Positions 7,434 through 17,900 of a stretch of 64,000 nucleotides of DNA are shown here, piece after piece (the stretch's first letter is position 1; the number at the start of each line of letters is the position of its first letter). The stretch is from Sorangium cellulosum (lineage in GTDB: Bacteria; Myxococcota_A; Polyangia; Polyangiales; Polyangiaceae): contig NZ_CP012673.1 in the NCBI RefSeq assembly GCF_002950945.1, positions 12,019,501 through 12,083,500 on the forward strand, read 5' to 3'. Under the pieces are notes generated by a model. That model ran no database searches. It worked only from the letters and a program-made list of their open reading frames with translations, and was not told where the DNA came from. A program made the translations under genes and the position numbers.

Positions 7434-10400
7434 TCACAGCGGATCCTCCCACGACGGCTCGACCGCGGGCCGCTCCCGCTCGATCTGGCCGCTGCCCTCC
7501 TCCTGCCGGTCGCGGAACGGCGTCGCCTGCGGCGGGAAATCGCGGAGGCCGCGGCCTGCGGTGTAATCCCAGCGGGCGAAGAGCAGCGCCGACAGGCGCG
7601 GCGACGTCTGCGCCGGGCTCGGGATGTCGAACAGGAACGTCCCTTCCGCGCCGATCGAGGCGCGGTGTCCGCGCGAGAGCCAGCTCCAGAACGTGAGCCC
7701 CGCGGTGAACGCGTCGCGCAGGAACGCGGCGTCGCGGGTCTCGTTGACGGGCCGGTAGCTCGCGAGCCAGCCGAGCTGGATCCACGGCGACAGCCCGCGG
7801 CCCGGGAGCAGGTCGAGGTCGAGCGTCGCGTCGATGCGGTCGAGCGTCGAGGGTACCGGGCTCAGCCGCAACGAGGCGCCCGCCGAGACGAGCGCGTCGA
7901 CGAACGGCCGGTGCCGGAGGCGCGCGCCGAGCGAGGCCTGCGTCGGGTGCTCGGCCGCGTACGGCGTGAAGACGTCCTTGTCCGCGCCGGAGACGCCCCG
8001 CAGCGACTCGTCCACCGAGAGCAGCGTGATGGCCGCCCAGGGCGAGAGCGTGAGCTCGCCGAGCGGGATGGACCAGAACGCGCTCGCGCTCGCGCGGCCG
8101 CCCAGAGCGGTGCCCCCGTCGGTCGGCTGGACGACGAGGCGACCGCTCAGCGCGGCGCCAGGGATCCAGCCGCTGGAGCTCAGGTCGAAGCGCGCCTCCG
8201 CGCCGAAGCTCTCCGGCCCGCCGCGCAGCCGCCCGAAGCCCGCGGCCGCGATCCAGGCGCGCTGCGGGGCGAGCTCGCGGTGCACGTCGACCCCGAGCTC
8301 GAGGAAGCGGAGCGGCAGGCGGAGATCCTCCTCGGTCAGCTCGCTGTCGACGAAGCGCAGGTAGGCGCCGAGCGAGAGCGGGCCGGGGTCCGGGTCCTCG
8401 CCCACCGGGGGCGCCGGCCGGAGCACCTCGTCGACCGGCGCGAGCGGCGGCAGGGGCGGCGGCGCCGGCGGCGGCGTCTCGCGCGGGCGAGGCGCGCCGC
8501 GCGCGACGGCGAGCTCCACGCGCAGCAGCGCCCGGCCCGCCGGCGAGGCGATGCGCAGCACGTGTGGGCCCTCGGGGAGGACGGCCACGCGGGCCTCCAC
8601 CTCGTCGCCGAGCCAGAAGAACGGCTCGCGCGTGACGCCGAGGCGGCGCGCGGCGCGGTCCTCGGTGGCGTCGAGCGCGATCGTCCCCTCCTCCACCACC
8701 GCGGCGCCGGCCGACCCGGGCGCGGCGCCGGCTGGCCCGGGCGCGGCGCCGAGCGGCGCCACCGAGAAGCGCAGCACGCCGGAGGGCGCCGCGGAGACGA
8801 CCTCCGGACGGCACGCCGGATCGCCGCCCTTCGCGGGCTCGCCGCGCGCGCGCGGCGACGCGGCGCACTCGTAGGCGGCGCGGGCGCGGATGCGCACCAC
8901 CGTCGGGCCGGCGAAGGCGAGCTCCAGGGGGCGGGCCGGATCGATGTCCTGCCAGGTCGAGAGGACGCGGCCCGAGAACGGCTGCGCTGCGCCGGCCGCG
9001 GTCGCGCGGATCCAGCCGAGGGCGCTCCGGTCCGCCGGGGGCCGCGCCTCGATGCGGTGGCTGCCCTTCGGCACCTGCACGACGCACCGGCCGGTCATGG
9101 GCGCGGCCGCGGCAGAGCACACGACCGGCGCGCCGTCGAGCGCGACGGCGAACGCGCAGGGGGTCTCCTCGTGGTCGAGCGCGCGGCAGACGCCGTCGAG
9201 CACGAGCGCGCCCGGCTCGGCGCGGTCGAGCCGGAACTCGGCGCGCGCGCCGTCGGTGATCAGGAGCGCCGGCTCCGGCGCGTCGACGAGCGCGCGGCGC
9301 ACGCGCACGCGGAGCGGCAGGTCGCGCTCGGCGCGGGCGCGGACCTCGAGCGAGGCGGTGCCGGCCGTGGCGTCGGCGCGCGGCGGCGCGTCCCAGCCGG
9401 TCACCGGGGCGAGCCGCGCCAGCGCGGCCGGCGGACGCTGCGCCGGGCCCGCGAGCGCCGCCTCGCGGGCGGCCTCCTGCTCGGCGAGCTCGGCGAGCGC
9501 GAGGGCGCGCAGGGTGAGCCGCCGGTCGGGCGCCGCGGCCCCGGCGGCGACGTCGGTGGCGAGGTTCGCGGCGCGGGCGAGCGCCGCGGCGGAGCGGTGG
9601 GTGAGCCCGATCCGGGTGAAGGCGTCCGCGGCGATGTGCACCTCTCCCGCCTGCTCGGCGAGCAAACCGAGCAGCAGCGCGTCCGCGCCCGCGCTGTCGC
9701 CCGCGGGGTCCGCGAGCAGCGCGACGCCGCGCGCGGCGCCCGCGGGGCCGGCGACCAGCGCGGCGCCGCGCGCGGCGGCGAGGGGCGCGACGTCCGCGGG
9801 CAGGGGGAGCGGCGGCACACGCGCGGGCAGGCCGAGCGGGACGGCGGGCGGGCTCCCCGGCGGCAGGGAGAACACGGTCACGGGCGGCGCGCCGGCGCTC
9901 GCGGCGCCGGGGAGCTCCCCGGCGCCCAGGGCATCGTCGTCGGCGGCGCGGTCGAGCGCGGCGAGCGCCGGGAAGCCGAGGGCGTCGAGCGCGGCGGCCC
10001 GCTCGGCGTGGAGCGCCGCGCGGGCCGCGGGGGGAGCGGCGCGGAGGGCGCGCGTGGCGCTCCGGATCTGCTCGAGCGTGCCGTCGACGGCCCCGCTCGC
10101 GGGCGGGCGCGCCGGCGTGACGACGCGCGGCGGGGCGGGCGCGGCCGGGTGCAGGCGCACGGCGGCGCGGAGCAGCGTGGGGCCGGCGGTCTCGACCTGC
10201 AGCGCGCCTGCGCCGGCGGGGACCGGGAGCTCGATCGTCCCCGTGGCGCCCGCGCGCACCCACGCCTCGTGGACGACGGCGCCGGCGCGCACGCGGAGGA
10301 CGCGCCCGCCGCCGCCCGCCGGGCCGCGCGGCGCGCTGGCCGCCGCGCCCGGGTCGGCGGGCGGCGCGACCACGACGCGCGCCACCGTGGCGCGCTCCGG

Positions 10401-12696
10401 GTCGGGCAGCGCGAAGGTCGCGGCCCCGTCGATCCAGGCCCATTGCGTGATCTCGCGCAGCGACGCGCAGGGCGCGCGCCCGCTGCGCGGGATGCGCGCG
10501 AGCACCGGCGGCGCGCCGGCGGGCCGCTCGAAGACGCGCGCGCCGGGCGCCACGGCGACCACCGAGGTGAGCCCGGCGCCGCCGTGCACCGCGGCCGGCG
10601 TGCCGTCGATGAGCACCGACGACTCGGGGACCACCTCGCTCGAGGCGCTCCGGAGGAGCACCCGCGCGTGTGTGCCCGGCGGCGCCTCGACGGTGAGCGC
10701 CGCGCGCGGGGCGTCGAGCAGCGTCCAGCGCAGCCCGGACTCGGCGTCGACCTCGCAGAGCGCGCCCGCGGCGGCGCGCTCCGGTGGGGTGCCGGCCGCT
10801 GCGGTGCCGGCCGTGGGCGGCGGGGCGTCACGGGGCGGTGCGATCGAGCTCCAGACGGTCGCGCCCTCGGGAGGCTCGAGCGCGTCCCAGGGCGCCTCGC
10901 GCGCCCAGGCCATCCGCGCGAGGGGCGCCGCGCTCTCGACTTCGCCGTGGCCGAGCGCGTAACGCTCCGCGAGCGGCGCCCCCGTCGGCCGGCGGCCGTC
11001 GTGCGGCGGCGAGAGGGCGGCGCCGAGGGCCGACACCGCCGCGGCGTCGTCCGGATGCGCGCCGGGGCCGTGCGGGGCTGCGGCCGCGCCGTGCGGCGCT
11101 GCGGCCGCCCCGCGCGGGGCTGCGGCCTCCGCCGGCGCGGACCAGGGCGCGCCCGCTGCGCCCGGGCCTGCGTGCGCCGCCGCGAGCCGCGTCAGCGCCG
11201 CGCGCTGGAAAGGCGCGGCGCTCGCTCCTGCGCTGCCCTGCGCCGCCGTGTAGGCCTGCGCGGCGCGCGCGAACGCCGCGCCGGGCGACGGCGCCCACCG
11301 CGCCGCTTCCGAGAGGACGAGCGCCCGGACCGACGGCGGCACGCCCGGCCGCGCCGCGAGGTCGAGCGCCGCTTTCGTCGCGTCCGGGGCGGCGGCCCGG
11401 TCGGCGGCGGCGAGCAGGCGCGGCGCCTCGGCGAGCACCTCCGCGCGACTGCCGGCGGGAGCGCGCTGCGCCGCGGGAGCGTGCTGCGCCGCGCGGTCGA
11501 GCAACGCGGCGCGGTCGCGCTGCGGGGCGAGGAGCTCGGCCACGCCGGCGCGCTGGCGGAAGCCGCTGGCGGCGACGGCGATCTCCCCCTCGACGACCTC
11601 GACGGTGGCCGCGCGCGCGTCGACGGGCAGCGGCACCCGGATCCACCGCGGCTCTCTCCAGCGCGCGGCGTCCGCGAGCCGCGGCCCGGTGCGGAAGGAG
11701 AGCTCCCGGACCACGGCGCCGCCAGCGCGGACCACGACACGTGTCGCGCCGTACGCCCTCGGCCGGAGCGCGACGCGCAGCACGTCGGCGCCCGGCGCGC
11801 GGAGCTCGATCCGCGCGCCGGCCGCGAGCGAGCGCCACGGCGTGGCGCGCTCGAGGGCCGGGAGGTCGGTGCGGTCGTGGCCTCCGTGCACCTCGACCTC
11901 ACGCGTGACGAAGTACGGCTCGACGAGGGGCCGGAGGAGCAGCGACTCCTCGAGGTAACGCGCGGTGAGCCACGCGGCCGCGGCGGGGCCGAGGCCCGCG
12001 GCGGCGGCTGTGGACGGCGCGTCCGTCGCGGCGGACGCGCCCGCGGCGCCCGGCGGCGAGAGCGCCGCCCGCGCGGCGTCGACCCAGCGGAGCAGCGCGC
12101 CGGCCTCGCCGGGCGCCGTGGCGGGCGCCGGCGCGCGGCCGGCGAGCCAGGCGGCGACGTCCTCGTCGAGGCGGTACCAGGCGAGCGGCGCGCTCTCCCG
12201 CGCGGCGACCCGCACGGCGACCGGCGTGCTCGGCGCGCCGCCCGGCACGGCCGCGCGCACGGCGGCGAAGCGCGCGCTCGACCAGGCCGGCACCGCGACG
12301 TCGCGGGCGCCCGCGCGGAGGGGCGGCAGCGGCATCCAGGTGATCACGTCGGGCGAGTCGCCGACGCCCGAGCCGAGGCCGATGCCCGCGATCGCGCCGC
12401 GCACCTCCAGCCGATCGCCCGGCTCCACGGGCACGAGCAGCAGCTCCTCCGGGCCGAGCGCGACGGCCTTCGTCACATCGACCTCGGCGGGCGGGCGCGG
12501 CGCCGCGGGCGCAGCGGAGGCGCCCGGCGCGGGGCCGCTGCGCCACGTGATGACCCGTGCGCTGTCGGGCGCGACCCAGGCGAGCGGCTCCGCAGCGGCG
12601 GCCTCGCGCCCCCCCCGGCGCGACGCCGAGCGCGATCGCCAGCGCCGCGCCGAGCAGCGCGCGGCGGGCAGCGGGCGCGAAGGCGTCGAGATCCAC
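7434..12696 (-). CDS. Giant exported protein with C-terminal beta-barrel-like domain, frameshifted after its signal peptide
   Basis: The uninterrupted frame covers about 1680 residues from a GTG at 12476, but coherent coding continues upstream (EPLAWVAPDSARVITW). A signal peptide (RRALLGAALAIALGVAPGG) starts at the ATG at 12696 in another frame. The two frames meet at a run of eight C (12609-12616); removing one base would join them into a protein of about 1753 residues. The bulk is Ala/Pro-rich with no named domain; the middle has helical, TPR-like stretches. The last 270 or so residues alternate polar and aromatic strands (LGAYLRFVDSEL, SASAFWSIPL, LSPWAAITLL, LFARWDYTAG), as in outer-membrane barrels. 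Function is unknown. The frameshift may be a sequencing error or a phase-variable switch. The equally long antisense frame is Arg-rich and non-coding in character. Confidence 0.72.
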
Positions 12697-12796
12697 GGCG
12701 ATTACCCTTGCCCCATGCCCACCGTGCGCTCCGCGCGCCGTGGGTTCTCCGGCTATCCGATTTCCGGTCGCGAGCGCAAGCGCGCGTTCATCAGGG

Positions 12797-13612
12797 CTAC
12801 AGGAGCGTCCAGCGCCGCTCGCGCTTCAGCCGGCCGAGCAGCGCCGCGAGCTCGGGCTCGTCCAGCTCGTCGAGCGCCGCGTCGTCCTCTGGCGGAACGG
12901 CGATCCCGAGCACCTCGCACACGTCCCGCACCGCTCGCCGGAGGCCCTCGCTGCGGCCCGCGCGGAGGCCTTCGTTGCGGAGGGACTCGAGGCTCGCGTG
13001 GCCCTCGCGCTGGAGCACGTTGGCCAGCAGCGCCCGCTGCGCCGCCGTCCGGTCGTAGAGCGCCTCGACCTGCACCGGGTTCAGCAGCACGCCGGGCGCA
13101 CGCAGCAGCTCCCCGGGGAGCAGCCGCCGCGGCGGCTCGCCGGGCGCGTGCACCTCGACGTGCCGCGGCGGCTCGAGGCGCACCACCCAGATCCAGCGCG
13201 CGCCTGCGCCCAGCAGGTCCGCGATTTTCCGGGCGAGGCGCGCCTCGTCCCTGCCGAGGTCGGCGTACTCGATGGCGAGCGCCGGCGCGCCCGGCGCCCA
13301 GCCCAGGGAGTCGGGCACGTTGCCCACCGCGACGTCGGGCGCGCGCAGCAGCTCGGGCGCAGGGCTGTAGCCGGCGTGGACGCCGGCCTCCGAGACGGCG
13401 GGATCCCAGGCGACGACGGCGCCGCCGAGCAGCGTGGGGCCGGAGCAACGCCCGCTGCTGGGCAGGCAGAAGATCGGATGCCCCTGCGAGAGCTCGTACG
13501 GGTCGCCTGGCCGGATCTGGTCCGCGCGGAAGGGCCCGCGCAGGTCGGGCTGTGCGGATGCGGGGGGCGAGGAGAGGAGCTCGGGGGGCTGAATGGGATA
13601 CTTGGGTCGCAT
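12797..13612 (-). CDS. Uma2-family PD-(D/E)XK nuclease-like protein
   Basis: The protein has 271 residues. The central part has the Uma2-type fold signature: PDVAVGNV carrying the first acidic residue, LAIEYAD carrying the glutamate, then a lysine in ARKIADLLGAGARWIWVV. The C-terminal third is helical and Leu/Arg-rich. Uma2-like proteins are widespread, often expanded, in myxobacteria and cyanobacteria, and their role is unsettled; many sit in mobile or defence-rich DNA. I chose the ATG giving MRPKYPIQPPEL because the frame upstream of it runs into the 43-bp repeat array and is not protein-like. It lies upstream of the giant exported protein on the same strand, separated by about 100 bases. 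Confidence 0.75.
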   Translation of the reverse strand: MRPKYPIQPPELLSSPPASAQPDLRGPFRADQIRPGDPYELSQGHPIFCLPSSGRCSGPTLLGGAVVAWDPAVSEAGVHAGYSPAPELLRAPDVAVGNVPDSLGWAPGAPALAIEYADLGRDEARLARKIADLLGAGARWIWVVRLEPPRHVEVHAPGEPPRRLLPGELLRAPGVLLNPVQVEALYDRTAAQRALLANVLQREGHASLESLRNEGLRAGRSEGLRRAVRDVCEVLGIAVPPEDDAALDELDEPELAALLGRLKRERRWTLL

Positions 13613-13701
13613 GCCGTGGATTCCGGGCATGCGGGAGGACTGGTCACGGTCTCTGCAGCGAACGGCCGGAGGGGCTGCCACAAGGCGCAGGGAGGGCCTC
13701 G

Positions 13702-13971
13702 GCGGTCCGACCGCCCTTCTGGACCGGGAACTTGCCTCTGCGGACCGGTCCGACCGGCCCTGGGACACGAGAACGAGCGCCAGGGACCGGTCCGACCGGC
13801 CCGCCGGCCTCGAAACCAGGCGCCAGGCACCGGTCCGACCGGCCCTCCGGCCTCGAAACCAGGCGCCAGGGACCGGTCCGACCGGCCCTCCGGCCTCGAA
13901 ACCAGGCGCCAGGGACCGGTCCGACCGGCCCTCCGGCCTCGAAACCAGGCGCCAAGGACCGGTCCGACAGC
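13702..13971. repeat. Array of seven dyad repeats with 42-43 bp period
   Basis: The element CCGGTC-C-GACCGG recurs at 13745, 13787, 13830, 13873 and 13916. A first copy reads GCGGTC-C-GACCGC (13702), and a last degenerate copy lies at 13959. The spacing is 43, 42, 43, 43, 43 and 43 bases. The middle copies also share the intervening sequence with CCTCGAAACCAGGCGCC. The first copy keeps its dyad through paired changes at the outer bases. The period is not a multiple of three, so the Gly-Pro-Thr-rich peptides readable through it are not proteins. The array fills the gap between the Uma2 gene and a truncated ATPase gene. Confidence 0.9.
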
Positions 13972-13989
13972 CCTTCCAGACTGGAAGGG
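13971..13989. other. Perfect 9-bp inverted repeat at the array's end
   Basis: CCCTTCCAG and CTGGAAGGG flank a single A and form a perfect nine-base-pair inverted repeat next to the last 43-bp unit. It lies about 30 bases before homology to the truncated ATPase begins. It could be the terminal structure of a small mobile repeat element or a hairpin. No function is evident. Confidence 0.6.
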
Positions 13990-14020
13990 GGCGGGGATTA
14001 CGGCTTCGCTCGCTCTGGCT

Positions 14021-14425
14021 CCTCGCTGGCAGAAGCGCTTTCTGCGCGACGTGCTCAGCGTGTTCCCGAACCTCCAGATCATCGCCACGACGCACTCGCC
14101 GTTCATCGTCGGTTCGGTCCCGGGCGCGCGCGTGTTCGTCTGCCGGTACGATCGTGGGAGGAAGACCTGCGTGGTGGACGACGCCACGGATCTGTACGCG
14201 AACAAGCCGGTGGAGGAGATCCTGCTCTCCCCCGCGTTCGACGGCACGCAGCCGTTCGGCGAGGACATCACGCGACTGCTCGAGGAGCGCACGGCTGCCT
14301 TCGAAGCCGGAGACGCGGCGCGGCGCAACGAGATCGAGCGGCAGCTCAAGGAGAAGAACCCCGAGTATTTCTCGTATATGGATATCGAAGAGCGGCTGCA
14401 GGCGCTGCAGGGAGCGGGTGTGTGA
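14021..14425 (+). pseudogene. C-terminal remnant of an OLD/PtuA-like AAA ATPase
   Basis: The readable 134 residues begin PRWQKRFLRDVL and contain IIATTHSPF, the histidine-switch segment following Walker B in OLD/RecF-like ATPases. The typical C-terminal tail VEEILLSPAFDG...NPEYFSYMDIEERL follows. Walker A and everything N-terminal are missing: the frame enters directly from the 43-bp repeat array, with no start codon of its own. The stop overlaps a GTG that starts an HNH-type fragment. ATPase plus HNH in overlapping order is the arrangement of Septu (PtuA-PtuB) antiphage systems, so this is most likely the stump of such a locus. Confidence 0.7.
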
Positions 14426-14692
14426 TCCCGATCAAGCGACTGCCAGAGCCCGATGTGCTTGCAAGGAACAAAGACCGCTGGTACGCCGCGTTCCTGGCCG
14501 GACCTGGACCATAAACGACTGAAGCAGCTCCAGCTCTTCAACAAGACGCTTGATCGTATCAAGGACATCATGATCGCCGAGGGCCGGAAGGAGATGAGCG
14601 AGAACGAGAAGGCTCTGCTAAGGAGCTTCCGCCAGCCGGATTTCCCCTTCTCGCTCATGTTCGAGGTCTACCTGGAGCAGCGCGGCCTATAG
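14422..14692 (+). pseudogene. Deleted HNH (PtuB/TIGR02646-like) partner gene
   Basis: Translation from the GTG overlapping the ATPase stop gives VIPIKRLPEPDVLARNKDRW, the typical N-terminus of TIGR02646/PtuB-type HNH nucleases, and then stops at 14512-14514. A different frame resumes with LKQLQLFNKTLDRI...SENEKALLRSFRQPDFPFSLMFEVYL, the typical C-terminus. The zinc-binding and HNH catalytic core that should lie between is gone. The locus is therefore an internal deletion plus frameshift and cannot make an active nuclease. With the preceding ATPase stump it marks a decayed Septu-like defence pair. Confidence 0.68.
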
Positions 14693-14911
14693 CGCCTCAC
14701 CGCTCGTCCTCTTTCCCGCATCGCCCGCAGCCTGGGCCCGCCGCCGCGCCCCGCAGCCTCCTGACCCACGGGTCTGCTCGCCGACCACGCGCGCCGCCGC
14801 GGTGAGCACCGGCATCCACGCCCTCCCTCCCGCCGGGGAGCTGCCTCCCACCCGGGCCGCCGCGCCGGCAGATGCAGCGGCGGGCGCCCCTCTCGGGGTA
14901 GCCTGTCCGTC

Positions 14912-17900
14912 ATGGAGTCCGTCTCCCAGCACGGCGCGCCTGCCGCTCCCGATCTCGCCGACCAGGAGCGCCGCTACCGCGGGTTCCTCGTCGAGCAGCT
15001 CGAGCGGCTCACGTTCAAGGGCATCTCCAGGTCGGGCAAGGCCATCAGCCTGCCGCTCGAGGCCATCTACGTCGAGCTCAAGGCGGTCGCCGACGTGCCC
15101 GACGCCGCCGACACCTACAGCGCCGACGAGCGCCGCCTGCTCGTCGAAGCCGAGGCGCGCGGCCTGCCCGACGGCGATCTCCGCCGGGAGCTCGACAGCC
15201 TGCGCGTCGAGCGCTGGCGCGAGGAGAGCCGCCGCGGCCACGGCCGCATGGTGCGCCGCTCGATGGACGAGGCGATCGCCGACCCTGCCCGCCCGGGCCT
15301 CGTCATCCTCGGCGATCCCGGCTGCGGCAAGACCACGCTGCTCCATTACCTCGCCCTGCGCGCCGCGCGGGAAGGCCTCCCCGGGCACGACGGCGCGGCG
15401 GTCCGGCAGGGGACGGAGCTCCGCGGCGCGAAGGGACAGCCGCGCATTCCCATCTTCGTCCCGCTCGCCGCGTACGACGACTGGCTGCGCCGCGACCACG
15501 AGCCGCTCTCGCTCTGCGACTTCCTGCCCGTCTATTACGACACCTGGTGCTCCCGCCCCGGCCTCGGCCCGCTCTTCCGGCAGGCGCTCGACGAGGGCCG
15601 CGCGCTCGTGCTCCTCGACGGCCTCGACGAGGTGCTCGACGTCACGACCCGCCGCCACATCGCCAACCAGACGCGCGCCCTGATCCAGGGCGAGGCCGCG
15701 CGGGGCAACCGCTTCGTGGTGACGAGCCGGATCGTGGGCTACCGCGAGGCCCAGCTCCCCGGCGACCTGCCGCACGTCACCGTGCTCGACTTCGGAGAGC
15801 GCGAGATCGAGGCGTTCGCCCGGAGGTGGTGCGAGGCGTGCGAGGCGTGGCTCGCGGGCGGGCAGGCCACGGGGCTCACGCAGAAGCGCGCGGCGCAGGA
15901 GGAGAAGGAGCTGCTCGCCGAGGTGCGCGCCAACCCGAGCGTGCTCCGGCTCGCGGCGAACCCGCTCCTGCTCACGATGCTGGCGCTGCTCCGGCGGCAA
16001 GGCGGGCGGCTGCCGGACGAGCGGGTGAGGCTCTACGAGCGGTACATCGACATGCTGCTCGACAGCAACTGGGAGAGCGCGCGCAGCGACGGCGCCCGCA
16101 CCCGGGAGCCGGCGCGCTTCGACCGGAACCTGGCGACGACGTACCTCGTCGAGCTCGCGCTCTGGCTCCAGCGGCACAAACCGAGCGGGACGGCGCGCCG
16201 GCGGGACCTCGAGGGGGCGCTGGTCGAGATCGCGCTGCGCGCGGACGGGATCGAGCCGCTCAAGGCCTCGCCCAAGGACCGGCAGCAGGCCCAGGACAAG
16301 GCGGCGCTGTTCTTCAAGGACATGCGGCACTTCGCGGGGCTGCTCGCGGAGCGAGGGCAGGACGCGTTCGGGTTCCTGCACCTCACCTTCCAGGAGTACT
16401 TCGCAGGTCGGGCGCTGGCGCGGATGGAGCCGGATGAGCGCTGGGTGATCCTGAAGGAGAACCTGCACCGGCCACGCTGGCGGGAGCCGATCCTCCTGTG
16501 CGCCGGGCAGCTCGGGATCGTGGAGGGGCGGAGCAAGGCCGTGAGCGACCTCGGGCGGAGGATCCTGGGGGCGGGGAGCCCCCACGAGGAGCTCCTGCAC
16601 CGGGACGTCCTCCTCGCGAGCGCGATGGCCGCGGACGGGGTGGGGTTCGACCGGGCGCTGCTGGACGAGCTGGCGCTCAAGCTGATGGAGCTCGCCGACG
16701 ACCTTGTCCCCGCCGTGCGCGTGGAGGCGCTCAGCGGGCTGGCCAAGCTCGCGCGATCATCCCATCAGGGGGCGAGGTCCTGGCTCCTGGAGCAGGTCCG
16801 GAGAAAGCGGCACCCCGGAAAGATGGCGCGGGCGCTCGAAGGCGTGCTGGGGGCCGAGAACCTCGCCGAGCTGCGCCAAGCGTTCGGTGAATGGATCGAC
16901 GGATCGGAGTATCTAGCGTGCCGCTACGCAGTGGACGCCCTGAAAACCATGGCGTCGAGCGATCAGGCTACCCGGAACCTCTTCCTCGAGAGGTTGAGCA
17001 CGAAAGACAGGAACGTGCGCTGGATGGTGGTCAGCGCGCTCGGAACGCTCGCATCGACCGATAGCGACGTTCGAGACACTCTCCTCGCCGAGCTCGATGA
17101 TCCAAGCGGCGGAGCACGCCAGGCCGCGATCACCGCGCTCGGAGAGCTTGCGCCGCGCGACCGGGTGGTCCGAAGCCTCGTCCTCGCCAAGCTCGACGAT
17201 CCGCATCACGAGGTGCGCGAGGAGGCGGTCGGCGCCCTCGGAGCGCTCGTCGCGGCCGATGAAGAGGTCCGCCGCGGCATGATCTCGAGGCTCGACGATA
17301 CGGACAAGTGGGTGCGGAAGGCCGCAGCGCGCACGCTGGGCCGGCTCGCGTGGCGCGACCAGGAGGTCAGACGCCTCCTCGTCGCCAAGCTCGACGACCC
17401 GCATCACGAGGTGCGCGAGGAGACCGTCAGCGCGCTGGGTGCGCTCGTGTCGAGCGACAGAGAGGCCCGCCGCCTCCTCCTCGCCAAGCTCGACGACAGG
17501 GATCCCTGGCTTCGCGAGGTCGTGGTGCACGCGCTGGGAGCGCTCGTGACAAACGACGAGGAGGTCGGCAGCCACATCCGCGGCAAGTTTGACGATCCAC
17601 ATTACAAGGTGCGCATTGCGGCGCTCGGCGCGCTTAAACCCATCCTATCCAGCGACGCGAAGGCACGTCAGCTCGCGCTTCGCGGGCTGGCGCACGAAGA
17701 GTGGCCGATGCGCAATGAAGTGCTACCCGAGATGATCGGCGCGCTGAAGGGGCTGTCGCCTCTCGACGGAGAGACACGTCAACTCCTCATCGGCAAGCTT
17801 GATGACGAGCGCTGGATCGTCCGGAAAGAGGTGGTAAGCGCCCTCGAGCCGTCGGTGCCGCTCGACGCGAGAGTCCGCGAGCTCGTCCTCAACAAGCTGG

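Noticed and set aside
7665..13058. A very long plus-strand frame antisense to the giant exported protein
   Set aside because: Its product is almost entirely Arg/Ala/Gly without domain structure, while the opposite strand has strand-like exported-protein character; this is a high-GC shadow.
13702..13971. CRISPR array
   Set aside because: The intervals between the dyads are themselves nearly identical, so there are no unique spacers, and no cas gene is nearby.
13593..14522. Gly-Pro-Thr-rich peptides readable through the 43-bp repeats
   Set aside because: The 43-bp period shifts frame at every unit and the same peptide appears in several frames, showing repeat DNA rather than a coding sequence.
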